Made by a program: the position numbers and the translations under genes
The notes under the pieces: generated by a model
What the model was told of the DNA's origin: nothing
The model's input: the letters and a program-made list of their open reading frames with translations, nothing else
Database searches by the model: none
NCBI GenBank assembly: GCA_902772755.1
Contig: CACYCD010000082.1
Span: forward strand, 1 to 8,944
Reading direction: 5' to 3'
DNA length: 8,944 nucleotides
Source: an uncultured Ruminococcus sp.
GTDB taxonomy: Bacteria > Bacillota > Clostridia > Oscillospirales > Acutalibacteraceae
Shown: in pieces, positions 1-6,341 of the stretch
How the letters are laid out: the number at the start of each line of letters is the position of its first letter
Position numbering within the stretch: position 1 is the first letter of the stretch

Positions 1-48
1 GTCAATGAGGATATGTATTCAAAAATCAGGGATCACATTATAGAATAA
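1..48 (+). CDS. 3' end of an upstream gene (partial, product unknown)
   Basis: Frame 1 is open from the window edge and reads VNEDMYSKIRDHIIE before the TAA at 46-48. The last A of that stop is the first base of the ATG of the next gene (TAATG), a junction that recurs twice more in this window at real gene boundaries (1577 and 4607). The mixed polar and hydrophobic tail looks like an ordinary protein C-terminus. Fifteen residues are too few to name a family. The inference that this is a real gene end rests on the junction type and the lack of any intergenic space. The alternative is that 1-47 is non-coding leader for the next gene, but no promoter is visible in it. Confidence 0.5.
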   Translation, partial: VNEDMYSKIRDHIIE

Positions 49-1010
49 TGAAAACACGGGCATTGGCATATAATTTGAATACGGGCAGAGCTGAATATAT
101 CACGGCGTATGATGCTGTTTATCTGCGTGAATTTGTTAATAAGGAATATCGCAATCACAGATTTTTTTATGTTGATGAACACAGCAAGGAAAGATTTGAA
201 GTAGTTCCGAAATTCAGACAAAAGGGTAAAGTTGCATTCTTTGCCTTTGTTCCAAATGCAACAAACGTTCCAAACATTAGAGATGAGGGAGAGTCACTGA
301 CTCATTACGCTGCAAAAAAAGCATTAGCCAATCTGCAGTACTTGCATCTGCTTGATATCAGGACTCGGCAGGAGTATTTTTTGAAAATCATTCCCGAATA
401 CTCCTGCAATGAAAAACGGTTTGAATTTGAAAATGTATATTATGCAGATGTTTATTACAGACTGGACAGACATCAGAAGCAAGCCGAGATGAGAAGGTAT
501 CCCTATAAATGGTATGAGAATTTTGTGATCGAGGTTTGCGTCACACACAAGGTTTCACAGGAAAAAGCTGAGTTCTTCCGAAAAAACAATATCCCTGTTT
601 TTGAAGTTCTGATCCCCGATACCACTCGAAAAAAGTTTTCGCTTGATGACGGCACAAAGCTAAGTAAAGAACAGATAGACACTGCAGTAATAAATATGCA
701 AAAAATGTTTGGCAAGGTTATAAAGGGAATAATGATAAGTGACCCTTCATCTGAGGAATATGAGCTTATGAACCGATACAAAAAAGAAATTGATACCTTT
801 AAATGCAAAAAAGAAAAAACGGAAATCGAATACAGTGCTGTCTGTTCTCAGCTTGAAGAGCAGTCAAAAATTCTTGCAGAGATCAAAAGTGAAATTGATT
901 ACTATAAAAGTCTTGAACAAACCGTTAATGACCTGAAAGCCGAACTGGATTACTGCAAAAAACACCCGATTAAAACATTTTTAAAAAAATCTCATAGGGA
1001 AAACAGTTGA
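48..1010 (+). CDS. Uncharacterised CoiA-like / PD-(D/E)XK-like nuclease-domain protein with C-terminal coiled coil
   Basis: This 320-residue protein is not one I can name. Residues about 80-190 resemble the CoiA-like group of restriction-endonuclease-fold proteins: a helix with H86 and K90 in SLTHYAAKKAL, a strand ending in ADVYY with D134, a strand IEVCVTHKV with E162, then K173 and a final strand IPVFEVLIP with E186. In that fold the D and E would bind metal, but the lysine of a classical E-x-K is replaced by C164, so activity is uncertain. Residues 1-70 form a separate aromatic-rich N-terminal part. Residues about 236-305 are charged and heptad-like, probably a coiled coil, followed by a basic tail. 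No signal peptide or membrane segment is seen. ATG 48 is the first start after the in-frame stop at 6-8 and overlaps the upstream stop, so translation is probably coupled. Sampled stretches are more AT-rich (about 30-38% GC) than the downstream genes. A role in nucleic-acid processing is inference only. Confidence 0.75.
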   Translation: MKTRALAYNLNTGRAEYITAYDAVYLREFVNKEYRNHRFFYVDEHSKERFEVVPKFRQKGKVAFFAFVPNATNVPNIRDEGESLTHYAAKKALANLQYLHLLDIRTRQEYFLKIIPEYSCNEKRFEFENVYYADVYYRLDRHQKQAEMRRYPYKWYENFVIEVCVTHKVSQEKAEFFRKNNIPVFEVLIPDTTRKKFSLDDGTKLSKEQIDTAVINMQKMFGKVIKGIMISDPSSEEYELMNRYKKEIDTFKCKKEKTEIEYSAVCSQLEEQSKILAEIKSEIDYYKSLEQTVNDLKAELDYCKKHPIKTFLKKSHRENS

Positions 1011-1035
1011 TATACTATCTTATTTATGATATAAT
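1007..1035 (+). promoter_or_regulatory. Sigma-A type promoter with extended -10, upstream of ruvC
   Basis: A -35 TTGATA (1007-1012, 5 of 6 to TTGACA) and a perfect -10 TATAAT (1030-1035) are separated by exactly 17 bases. The -10 is preceded by TGA (1027-1029), giving an extended TGnTATAAT. Transcription would be expected to begin near 1041-1043, leaving about 25 bases of leader before ruvC. The -35 overlaps the stop codon of the preceding gene (TGA 1008-1010). This is the best promoter-like site I see on the + strand in the window and the only one in a true gap. No LexA-type operator (GAAC-N4-GTTC) is visible, so there is no sign of SOS control here. Confidence 0.8.
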
Positions 1036-1053
1036 GTATTGAATGTTGGATAC

Positions 1054-1059
1054 AGGCGG
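1054..1059 (+). promoter_or_regulatory. Ribosome binding site that fixes the ruvC start
   Basis: AGGCGG at 1054-1059 lies 8 bases before ATG 1068, a normal distance. It would overlap or abut the GTG codons at 1059 and 1062, which argues against those as starts. ATG 1077 would remove the residues that form the first beta strand before the catalytic Asp. Confidence 0.6.
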
Positions 1060-1067
1060 TGGTGGTT

Positions 1068-1577
1068 ATGGTCGTTATGGGAATAGACCCCGGTTATGCT
1101 ATTATCGGATATGGGGTCATCAGCTATAATAGCAGTAAATTCACACCCGTATCATTCGGTTCGATAATCACAGCTTCGGATATGGATTTCAATAAACGGC
1201 TATCTGTAATTTATGATGATACCGTTTCTGTTATAAGAAGGACAAAACCCGATGCTGTCGCAATAGAACGACTGTATTTTCAGACAAATGCAAAAACCGC
1301 CATTATGGTCGCAGAGGCACGGGGAGTTATCCTATTGGCTGCAACAAAGCTGGGTGTGCCTGTGTATGAATACACTCCGCTTCAGGTAAAGGTTGCCGTT
1401 ACAGGCTACGGAAAGGCACATAAGCCTCAGGTTATGGAAATGACACGTCGCCTGCTTCATCTTAAGGAAACACCAAAACCCGATGATACGGCGGACGCTC
1501 TGGCAATAGCCATAACCCATATACATTCTGTGGGATCTGATACCAGAAGATTTTTGATTGAAAAGGGAATAAGTTAA
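1068..1577 (+). CDS. ruvC: Crossover junction endodeoxyribonuclease RuvC
   Basis: RuvC is the dimeric, Mg-dependent resolvase that nicks Holliday junctions symmetrically after RuvAB branch migration. From ATG 1068 the protein has 169 residues, typical of the family. The four acidic active-site positions are present: D7 in MGIDPGY, E67 in AIERLYF, and D140 and D143 in KPDDTADALA. The FQTNAKTA segment after E67 and the glycine-rich VTGYGKAHKPQV region (DNA contact and dimer helix) are also typical. I chose ATG 1068 over the GTG codons at 1059 and 1062 because of the AGGCGG site at 1054-1059 and because it places the first Asp at residue 7, as in E. coli RuvC. The gene is the first of the ruvCAB set, directly behind a strong predicted promoter, and its TAA overlaps the ruvA ATG (TAATG). 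Confidence 0.96.
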   Translation: MVVMGIDPGYAIIGYGVISYNSSKFTPVSFGSIITASDMDFNKRLSVIYDDTVSVIRRTKPDAVAIERLYFQTNAKTAIMVAEARGVILLAATKLGVPVYEYTPLQVKVAVTGYGKAHKPQVMEMTRRLLHLKETPKPDDTADALAIAITHIHSVGSDTRRFLIEKGIS

Positions 1578-2170
1578 TGATATATTCGGTACGTGGAACT
1601 CTCATTCATACGGAGCAGAATACCGCTGTCATTGAATGCTCGGGAGTGGGTTTTTTGTGCAGGACAACGGGAAATACCCTAAAGGATATAAAGCTCGGCA
1701 CTGAGGTCACACTTTATACATATCTCTCTGTAAGAGAGGACGCTATGGAGCTGTTTGGATTTTCGACCCTGCGTGAGCTGGATACCTACAAGCTGTTGAT
1801 AAATGTAAGCGGAGTGGGGCCCAAGGTTGCTATTTCAATACTGTCTGTCCTTACACCCGAACAGATAGCAGTAGCCGTAGTTTCAGGCGAATGGAAAAAA
1901 ATCACACAGGCAAACGGTGTCGGACCCAAGATGGCTCAGCGTATCGCTCTTGAGCTAAAGGATAAATTCAAGGGAATAGAAGCAGATGAGTCCGCTGCTA
2001 ATGACAATGGGGATATTTCCGCCGACAGCGGAAATGTTTCAAAAGCTGTTCAGGCTTTGGCAGTGCTTGGATTCAGCTCTGCCGATGTAACGCCTATCCT
2101 CAATAAGCTTGACGGCGGTTTGACGGTTGAACAGATGATAGCCGAAACCTTGAAGAAGTTGGGAAAATAA
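1577..2170 (+). CDS. ruvA: Holliday junction branch migration protein RuvA
   Basis: RuvA binds four-way junctions as a tetramer and loads RuvB rings on opposite arms. The 197-residue length is normal. Residues 1-62 form the OB-fold domain I (MIYSVRGTL, then [12 protein letters not shown]), including the acidic pin residues E54 and D55 that help separate strands at the crossover. Domain II has two helix-hairpin-helix motifs, each with GVGPK (79-83 and 114-118), that grip the DNA backbone. A polar linker (about 134-153) leads to domain III (154-197, [15 protein letters not shown]), which contacts RuvB. AAGGGA just upstream within ruvC serves as the ribosome site. The ATG overlaps the ruvC stop, so the two proteins are probably made in coupled fashion. 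A perfect 8-bp inverted repeat lies in the part encoding the linker. Confidence 0.97.
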   Translation: MIYSVRGTLIHTEQNTAVIECSGVGFLCRTTGNTLKDIKLGTEVTLYTYLSVREDAMELFGFSTLRELDTYKLLINVSGVGPKVAISILSVLTPEQIAVAVVSGEWKKITQANGVGPKMAQRIALELKDKFKGIEADESAANDNGDISADSGNVSKAVQALAVLGFSSADVTPILNKLDGGLTVEQMIAETLKKLGK

Positions 2171-2171
2171 G

Positions 2172-3242
2172 ATGGATTACGAGCAGGATTTTGATTTTGA
2201 AAACAGATTAGTCGATACCAATGAAATTCCCGAGGACAGGATAGAAATGGATACCGACAATCCGTTAAGACCTAAAACCTTGAGTGAATATATAGGACAG
2301 GATAAGGTCAAGGAAAATTTAAAAATATACATAGAAGCCGCAAAACAGCGTGGCGAAAGCCTCGACCACGTGTTGCTGTACGGTCCTCCGGGCTTGGGCA
2401 AGACCACACTTTCACAGATAATAGCTAATGAGCTGGGAGTGAATATCAGGATAACCTCGGGTCCTGCAATTGAAAAACCGGGCGATCTTGCGGCGATACT
2501 CACAAATCTCAATGACGGTGACGTGCTGTTTATTGATGAGATACATCGGCTTAACCGCAGTGTGGAGGAGATCCTCTATCCTGCAATGGAAGATTTTGCC
2601 ATAGATATAATCACAGGCAAGGGACAGATGGCAGCATCATATCATTTACCGCTGTCAAAATTCACACTGGTGGGTGCCACCACAAGGGCAGGACAGCTCA
2701 CCGCACCGCTTAGGGATAGATTCGGTGTGATTTTAAGACTTGAGCTTTATTCTCCGGAAGAGCTTTCAACCATAATCACCCGTTCAGCGGATATTTTGAA
2801 TATAAAGATCGACAATGAGGGAGCGTTGGAGCTTGCCTCACGTTCAAGGGGAACTCCGAGAATCGCCAACCGCTTATTAAAGCGTGTGAGAGATTTTGCA
2901 CAGGTTCTCAACAACGGCTTTGTGTCACTTGATATAGCAAGACTTGCTTTGGATAAAATGGAGATCGACGAGCTGGGGCTGGACAGGAACGACAGGCGAA
3001 TGCTGGAGGCAATGATACGCTTCTACAACGGCGGTCCCGTAGGTCTGGAAACTCTGGCTGCGGCGATCGGTGAAGAATCCGTGACAATAGAAGATGTCTA
3101 TGAGCCTTACCTTATGCAGATAGGCTTTTTACAGAGAACTCCGAGAGGCAGATGCGTCACGGCAGAGGGCTATAGGCATCTGGGATTTGACTTCAAGGGT
3201 ACAAATTCCACGGCTGTTCAGCCAAACTTATTTGATAATTGA
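2172..3242 (+). CDS. ruvB: Holliday junction branch migration ATPase RuvB
   Basis: RuvB is the AAA+ hexameric motor that pumps DNA through the RuvA-junction complex. The 356-residue protein has a polar N-terminal stretch (1-30), then [14 protein letters not shown], Walker [10 protein letters not shown] (71-79), Walker B LFIDEIH (119-125), sensor 1 GATTRAG (168-174), the arginine finger in APLRDRFG (R181), sensor 2 in RGTPRIANR (R230), and a C-terminal winged-helix domain (about 260-338, with [10 protein letters not shown] and RTPRGR). All catalytic elements are intact. Beyond the usual end of the winged helix (YRHLGF) there is an extra, probably flexible tail of about 17 residues that ends QPNLFDN, resembling a sliding-clamp-binding peptide. 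The gene starts one base after the ruvA stop; its ribosome site is weak (GGGA inside the ruvA end), consistent with coupling. Confidence 0.97.
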   Translation: MDYEQDFDFENRLVDTNEIPEDRIEMDTDNPLRPKTLSEYIGQDKVKENLKIYIEAAKQRGESLDHVLLYGPPGLGKTTLSQIIANELGVNIRITSGPAIEKPGDLAAILTNLNDGDVLFIDEIHRLNRSVEEILYPAMEDFAIDIITGKGQMAASYHLPLSKFTLVGATTRAGQLTAPLRDRFGVILRLELYSPEELSTIITRSADILNIKIDNEGALELASRSRGTPRIANRLLKRVRDFAQVLNNGFVSLDIARLALDKMEIDELGLDRNDRRMLEAMIRFYNGGPVGLETLAAAIGEESVTIEDVYEPYLMQIGFLQRTPRGRCVTAEGYRHLGFDFKGTNSTAVQPNLFDN

Positions 3243-3243
3243 T

Positions 3244-3249
3244 GAGAGG
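3244..3249 (+). promoter_or_regulatory. Ribosome binding site of glmM
   Basis: GAGAGG at 3244-3249 lies 8 bases before ATG 3258, in the 15-bp gap after ruvB. The gap holds neither a terminator nor room for a promoter, so glmM is probably read from the ruv transcript. Confidence 0.65.
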
Positions 3250-3257
3250 TAATAAAA

Positions 3258-4607
3258 ATGGGAAGATTATTCGGAACTGACGGTGCCAGAGGTATTGCCA
3301 ATAAAGAAATAACGGTTGACCTTGCACTTGCGATCGGCAGGGCAGCTGCTATGGTTCTCACAAGTGAGGACGTAAAGCACCCTACCTTTGTAATAGGAAA
3401 AGATACCCGTGTATCGGGTGATATGCTGGAAAATGCTCTGTCGGCAGGTCTGACATCTGTCGGTGCAAATGTAATTATTCTGGGAGTTGTACCTACTCCT
3501 GCAGTTGCATTTTTGGTAAAACAATTCAATGCCGATGCAGGTGTAATGATCTCCGCTTCACATAATCCCTTTGAGTTCAACGGGATAAAGCTCTTCAACG
3601 AGGACGGCTACAAGCTACCCGATGAAATAGAAGAAAAGATAGAAGATATCGTGCTTGACCGTGCACATACGGTAAAGCTCTCCTATGACGGCGATATAGG
3701 CAGGACTTCATACAGCTCGGAAGCCGTTTCTCTGTATATTGAACACATCAAAAAAACCATAGACGGCGATCTGTCGGGTATGGAAATAGCTCTTGACTGC
3801 TCAAACGGCTCTGCTTCCAAGACAGCGGAGAAGCTGTTTACCGAGTTAGGTGCCAAGGTACATATCCTCTCGGCGGAGCCTGACGGTGTGAACATCAATG
3901 CCGACTGCGGTTCTACCCACATGGAAAACCTGATGGAGTATGTTAAAAAGAACAAGCTCAAAGCAGGTCTTGCCTTTGACGGCGATGCAGACAGATGTCT
4001 TGCCGTTGACGAAAACGGCAACTTGGTTGACGGAGATTTCCTCATTGCTATTTGTGCCAAGGATATGAAGGAGCGTGGAGTATTAAGAGGAAATGCCGTT
4101 GTAGGCACGGTTATGACGAATATGGGCTTTAATAAATTCTGTGACGAAAACGGTCTTAGATTTGAAGCAACCAAGGTAGGCGACAGGTATGTACTTGAAG
4201 AGATGAACCTCAGTGGCTACAACATCGGCGGTGAGCAGAGCGGTCACATCATTTTTTCGGATTTTGCTACCACAGGTGACGGACAGCTGACTGCCGTACA
4301 GCTGCTTGATATTATGAAGAGAACAGGCAAGTCACTCTCGGAGCTTGCATCTATAATGAAGCGTTATCCGCAGGTACTTTTAAATGTCAAGATCTCAAAT
4401 GAGATGAAGCCGAAGTTCTACACCGATAGACATATAAAAGAAGAGATCAAGCGGATAAACAAATATCTCGACAGCAGAGGCAGGATACTTGTCAGAGTGT
4501 CAGGCACTGAACCGCTTGTCAGAGTAATGCTTGAAGGTGAAAATTACGAGGAGATTTCTCACCTTGCCGAAGAAGCAGCTTCTGTTGTAAAGGATAGACT
4601 CGGATAA
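3258..4607 (+). CDS. glmM: Phosphoglucosamine mutase GlmM
   Basis: GlmM converts glucosamine-6-phosphate to glucosamine-1-phosphate in the cytoplasm, the step before GlmU makes UDP-GlcNAc for peptidoglycan and other glycans. The 449-residue length and all four alpha-D-phosphohexomutase signatures fit: N-terminal GRLFGTDGARG; the phosphoserine loop ISASHNPFEFNG with S101 as the residue phosphorylated during catalysis; the metal loop DGDADR (241-246); the sugar-recognition loop GGEQSGH (324-330); and the phosphate-binding loop RVSGTEPLVRVM (413-424). The N-terminal and GGEQSGH forms are those of GlmM rather than phosphomannomutase or phosphoglucomutase. The start is supported by GAGAGG eight bases upstream. 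The common Firmicutes partners cdaA and ybbR/cdaR are absent here; the gene instead sits between ruvB and a methyltransferase gene, whose ATG overlaps its stop (TAATG). Confidence 0.96.
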   Translation: MGRLFGTDGARGIANKEITVDLALAIGRAAAMVLTSEDVKHPTFVIGKDTRVSGDMLENALSAGLTSVGANVIILGVVPTPAVAFLVKQFNADAGVMISASHNPFEFNGIKLFNEDGYKLPDEIEEKIEDIVLDRAHTVKLSYDGDIGRTSYSSEAVSLYIEHIKKTIDGDLSGMEIALDCSNGSASKTAEKLFTELGAKVHILSAEPDGVNINADCGSTHMENLMEYVKKNKLKAGLAFDGDADRCLAVDENGNLVDGDFLIAICAKDMKERGVLRGNAVVGTVMTNMGFNKFCDENGLRFEATKVGDRYVLEEMNLSGYNIGGEQSGHIIFSDFATTGDGQLTAVQLLDIMKRTGKSLSELASIMKRYPQVLLNVKISNEMKPKFYTDRHIKEEIKRINKYLDSRGRILVRVSGTEPLVRVMLEGENYEEISHLAEEAASVVKDRLG

Positions 4608-5476
4608 TGAGAGTTGCAGATAATTGGCGTGATTATGAGCTTCTTGACTGCTCAGACGGTGAGAAGCTTGAGCGTTGGGGAGAGGTCATTCTGATAAGAC
4701 CCGATCCCCAGATAATATGGAAAACAAAACGACTGCATCCGCTGTGGAAGCAGGCACATGCAAAATATTTTCGCAGCAATAGGGGCGGCGGTGAGTGGAA
4801 GGTCTATAAAAAAATCCCCAAGCAGTGGAGCATAAACTACAGAGATCTGAAATTCAACGTAAAAACGATGGGTTTTAAGCATACAGGCATATTCCCCGAA
4901 CAGGCAGTCAACTGGGACTATGCAAGAAAAAAGATAGAGACCTCAGACAAACCGCTGAATATACTCAACCTGTTCGGCTATACCGGCTGTGCCACCCTCT
5001 CGTGTATGAAAGCGGGTGCCACTGTCTGCCATGTGGACGCCTCAAAGGGTATGGTGCTGTGGGCAAAGGAGAACGCTGTCACCAGCGGTATACAGGATAA
5101 GCCAGTCCGCTGGCTTGTAGATGACTGCATAAAATTTGTAGAAAGAGAGATCCGCAGAGGCAATAAGTACGATGGAATTATTATGGATCCTCCGTCATAC
5201 GGCAGAGGTCCCTCGGGTGAAGTGTGGAAATTAGAGGATAATCTATATTCTTTGATAGAATTATGCTCGGGAGTGCTTGCCAAAGCTCCCACATTCTTCA
5301 TACTAAATTCCTACAGCACAGGTCTTTCCGCAGGTGTTATGGAATATATGCTGGGTGCAGTGCTGAAGCCTATGTTCGGCGGAAAGGTATCCTCCGATGA
5401 GATAGGTCTCAGGGCTACTGCTAACGGACTTGTCCTGCCGTGCGGTTCAACAGCTATTTGGGAAAAAAATTCATAG
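4607..5476 (+). CDS. Class I SAM-dependent methyltransferase, COG1092/RlmI-RlmK-like, target unknown
   Basis: This 289-residue protein has the Rossmann-fold methyltransferase core of the RlmI/RlmK group: GIFPEQ (94-99), motif I NLFGYTGCAT (121-130) for SAM binding, VDAS (143-146) at the end of strand 2, VDDC (171-174), and motif IV IMDPPSYG (192-199). The DPP-S/F/Y motif is usual in nucleic-acid base methyltransferases. A short N-terminal region (about 1-90, rich in W, K and R) precedes the core, but I see no PUA domain like that of RlmI. The C-terminus ends GLVLPCGSTAIW. An rRNA or tRNA substrate is the likely inference from the family; the exact base cannot be told. The start ATG overlaps the glmM stop, with AGGAT (4591-4595) upstream. 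The next gene follows after 19 bases. Confidence 0.85.
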   Translation: MRVADNWRDYELLDCSDGEKLERWGEVILIRPDPQIIWKTKRLHPLWKQAHAKYFRSNRGGGEWKVYKKIPKQWSINYRDLKFNVKTMGFKHTGIFPEQAVNWDYARKKIETSDKPLNILNLFGYTGCATLSCMKAGATVCHVDASKGMVLWAKENAVTSGIQDKPVRWLVDDCIKFVEREIRRGNKYDGIIMDPPSYGRGPSGEVWKLEDNLYSLIELCSGVLAKAPTFFILNSYSTGLSAGVMEYMLGAVLKPMFGGKVSSDEIGLRATANGLVLPCGSTAIWEKNS

Positions 5477-5486
5477 ACGTAGAAAT

Positions 5487-5493
5487 GGAGAGG
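5487..5493 (+). promoter_or_regulatory. Ribosome binding site that fixes the ecfA1 start
   Basis: GGAGAGG (5487-5493) precedes ATG 5496; counted from its GGAG core the spacing is 5 bases. It supports the start at 5496 over an in-frame ATG at 5430, which lies inside the methyltransferase gene and would add 22 residues not expected in the family. Confidence 0.65.
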
Positions 5494-5495
5494 CT

Positions 5496-6341
5496 ATGAG
5501 TTTCATTTCAGTTGAAAATTTAACCTTTCATTACAACAGTGAGGACGATCTGCTTGTAAATGATGTCTTGAAGCATTTGGAGCTAAGCATAAAACAGGGT
5601 GAATTTGTTGCGGTTTTGGGTCACAACGGCTGTGGCAAAAGCACCCTGGCAAAACACTTTAATGCTATCCTGCTTCCCACAGGTGGCAAGGTCATTGTTG
5701 ACGGGATCTCCACACTTGACGAAAACAGGACCTTTGATATAAGAAGCACAGTGGGTCTTGTTCTGCAAAACCCCGATAATCAGCTTGTTGCGTCTATTGT
5801 TGAAGAGGACGTTGCCTTCGGTCCCGAAAATCTTGGCTTTCCGCCCGAGGAGATCAGGGCGAGAGTGGAATATGCCCTTAATGCGGTGGATATGCTTGAA
5901 TACCGTAGCTTTGCCCCTCACAAGCTCAGCGGAGGTCAAAAGCAGAGGATCGCAATTGCAGGCATTATAGCTATGAAGCCAAAGTGCATAGTTCTTGACG
6001 AGCCTACTGCTATGCTTGATCCCCGTGGCAGAGCCGAGGTAATGAGCACAATAGAAAAGCTGAACAAAGAAAACGGGATAACAGTGATTTTGATAACTCA
6101 CTATATGGAAGAAGCTGTACGTGCAGACAGGGTCATAGTTATGGAAAGTGGCAGTGTGCTGACAGATGGAACACCCCAAGAGGTTTTTGCCAAGGTAGAA
6201 CTGCTGAAAAAACATTCACTTGATGTTCCGCAGGCTACAGAGCTTTGTTATTTGCTTTCAAAAAAAGGTGTAATAGATACAGACTCACTTCCGCTGAATG
6301 AAGATGAATGTGTAAAAATTCTGATGGGAGTGCTGTCATGA
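5496..6341 (+). CDS. ecfA1: ECF transporter ATPase EcfA1 (CbiO-type)
   Basis: EcfA1 is one of two paralogous ATPases that power energy-coupling-factor importers for vitamins and metal cofactors on the inner face of the membrane. From ATG 5496 the protein has 281 residues, starting with the typical MSFISVENLTFHY. Visible motifs are Walker A GHNGCGKST (42-50), the Q-loop QNPDNQLVA (Q91), signature LSGGQKQR (144-151), Walker B CIVLDEPT with catalytic E169, the D-loop MLDPRGR, and the switch histidine H202 in ITHYMEE. VEEDVAFGPENLG and the LDVPQATEL C-terminal part are hallmarks of the EcfA1 rather than EcfA2 branch. The Walker A has Cys where Ser is common (GCGKST), probably harmless. The gene overlaps ecfA2 by 4 bases (ATGA) and is the first of the ECF block; no S-component gene is adjacent. 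Confidence 0.95.
   Translation: MSFISVENLTFHYNSEDDLLVNDVLKHLELSIKQGEFVAVLGHNGCGKSTLAKHFNAILLPTGGKVIVDGISTLDENRTFDIRSTVGLVLQNPDNQLVASIVEEDVAFGPENLGFPPEEIRARVEYALNAVDMLEYRSFAPHKLSGGQKQRIAIAGIIAMKPKCIVLDEPTAMLDPRGRAEVMSTIEKLNKENGITVILITHYMEEAVRADRVIVMESGSVLTDGTPQEVFAKVELLKKHSLDVPQATELCYLLSKKGVIDTDSLPLNEDECVKILMGVLS

Noticed and set aside
1059..1067. GTG at 1059 as ruvC start (172-residue version)
   Set aside because: It lies within or beside the ribosome site AGGCGG (1054-1059); ATG 1068 has correct spacing and gives the expected N-terminus.
960..1067. SOS/LexA operator near the ruvC promoter
   Set aside because: No GAAC-N4-GTTC palindrome found; GAAAACAGTTG has the wrong spacing and mismatched half sites.
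3205..3257. Internal promoter ahead of glmM (GATAAT at 3234-3239)
   Set aside because: No -35 like hexamer lies 16-18 bases upstream, and the bases are explained by the ruvB C-terminus.
4000..4021. Inverted repeat TTGCCGTT / AACGGCAA in glmM
   Set aside because: It encodes the conserved segment just after DGDADR and has no following U-run; likely chance.
5099..5116. Inverted repeat AAGCCAG-TCCG-CTGGCTT as possible terminator
   Set aside because: It lies inside the conserved methyltransferase core, has no U-tract, and is explained by coding sequence.
5430..5495. ATG 5430 as ecfA1 start
   Set aside because: The extra 22 residues are encoded inside the methyltransferase gene in another frame and look random; ATG 5496 with GGAGAGG matches the family start.
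5477..5495. Riboswitch ahead of the ECF genes
   Set aside because: The gap is only 19 bases, too short for any known vitamin riboswitch, and contains just the ribosome site.
5583..6215. 210-codon minus-strand open frame opposite ecfA1
   Set aside because: It is the antisense shadow of a well-supported ATPase gene; Cys- and His-rich composition and no family resemblance.
6308..6337. ATG 6308 as ecfA2 start
   Set aside because: It adds ten residues not seen in the family; ATG 6338 forms the ATGA overlap typical of this block.
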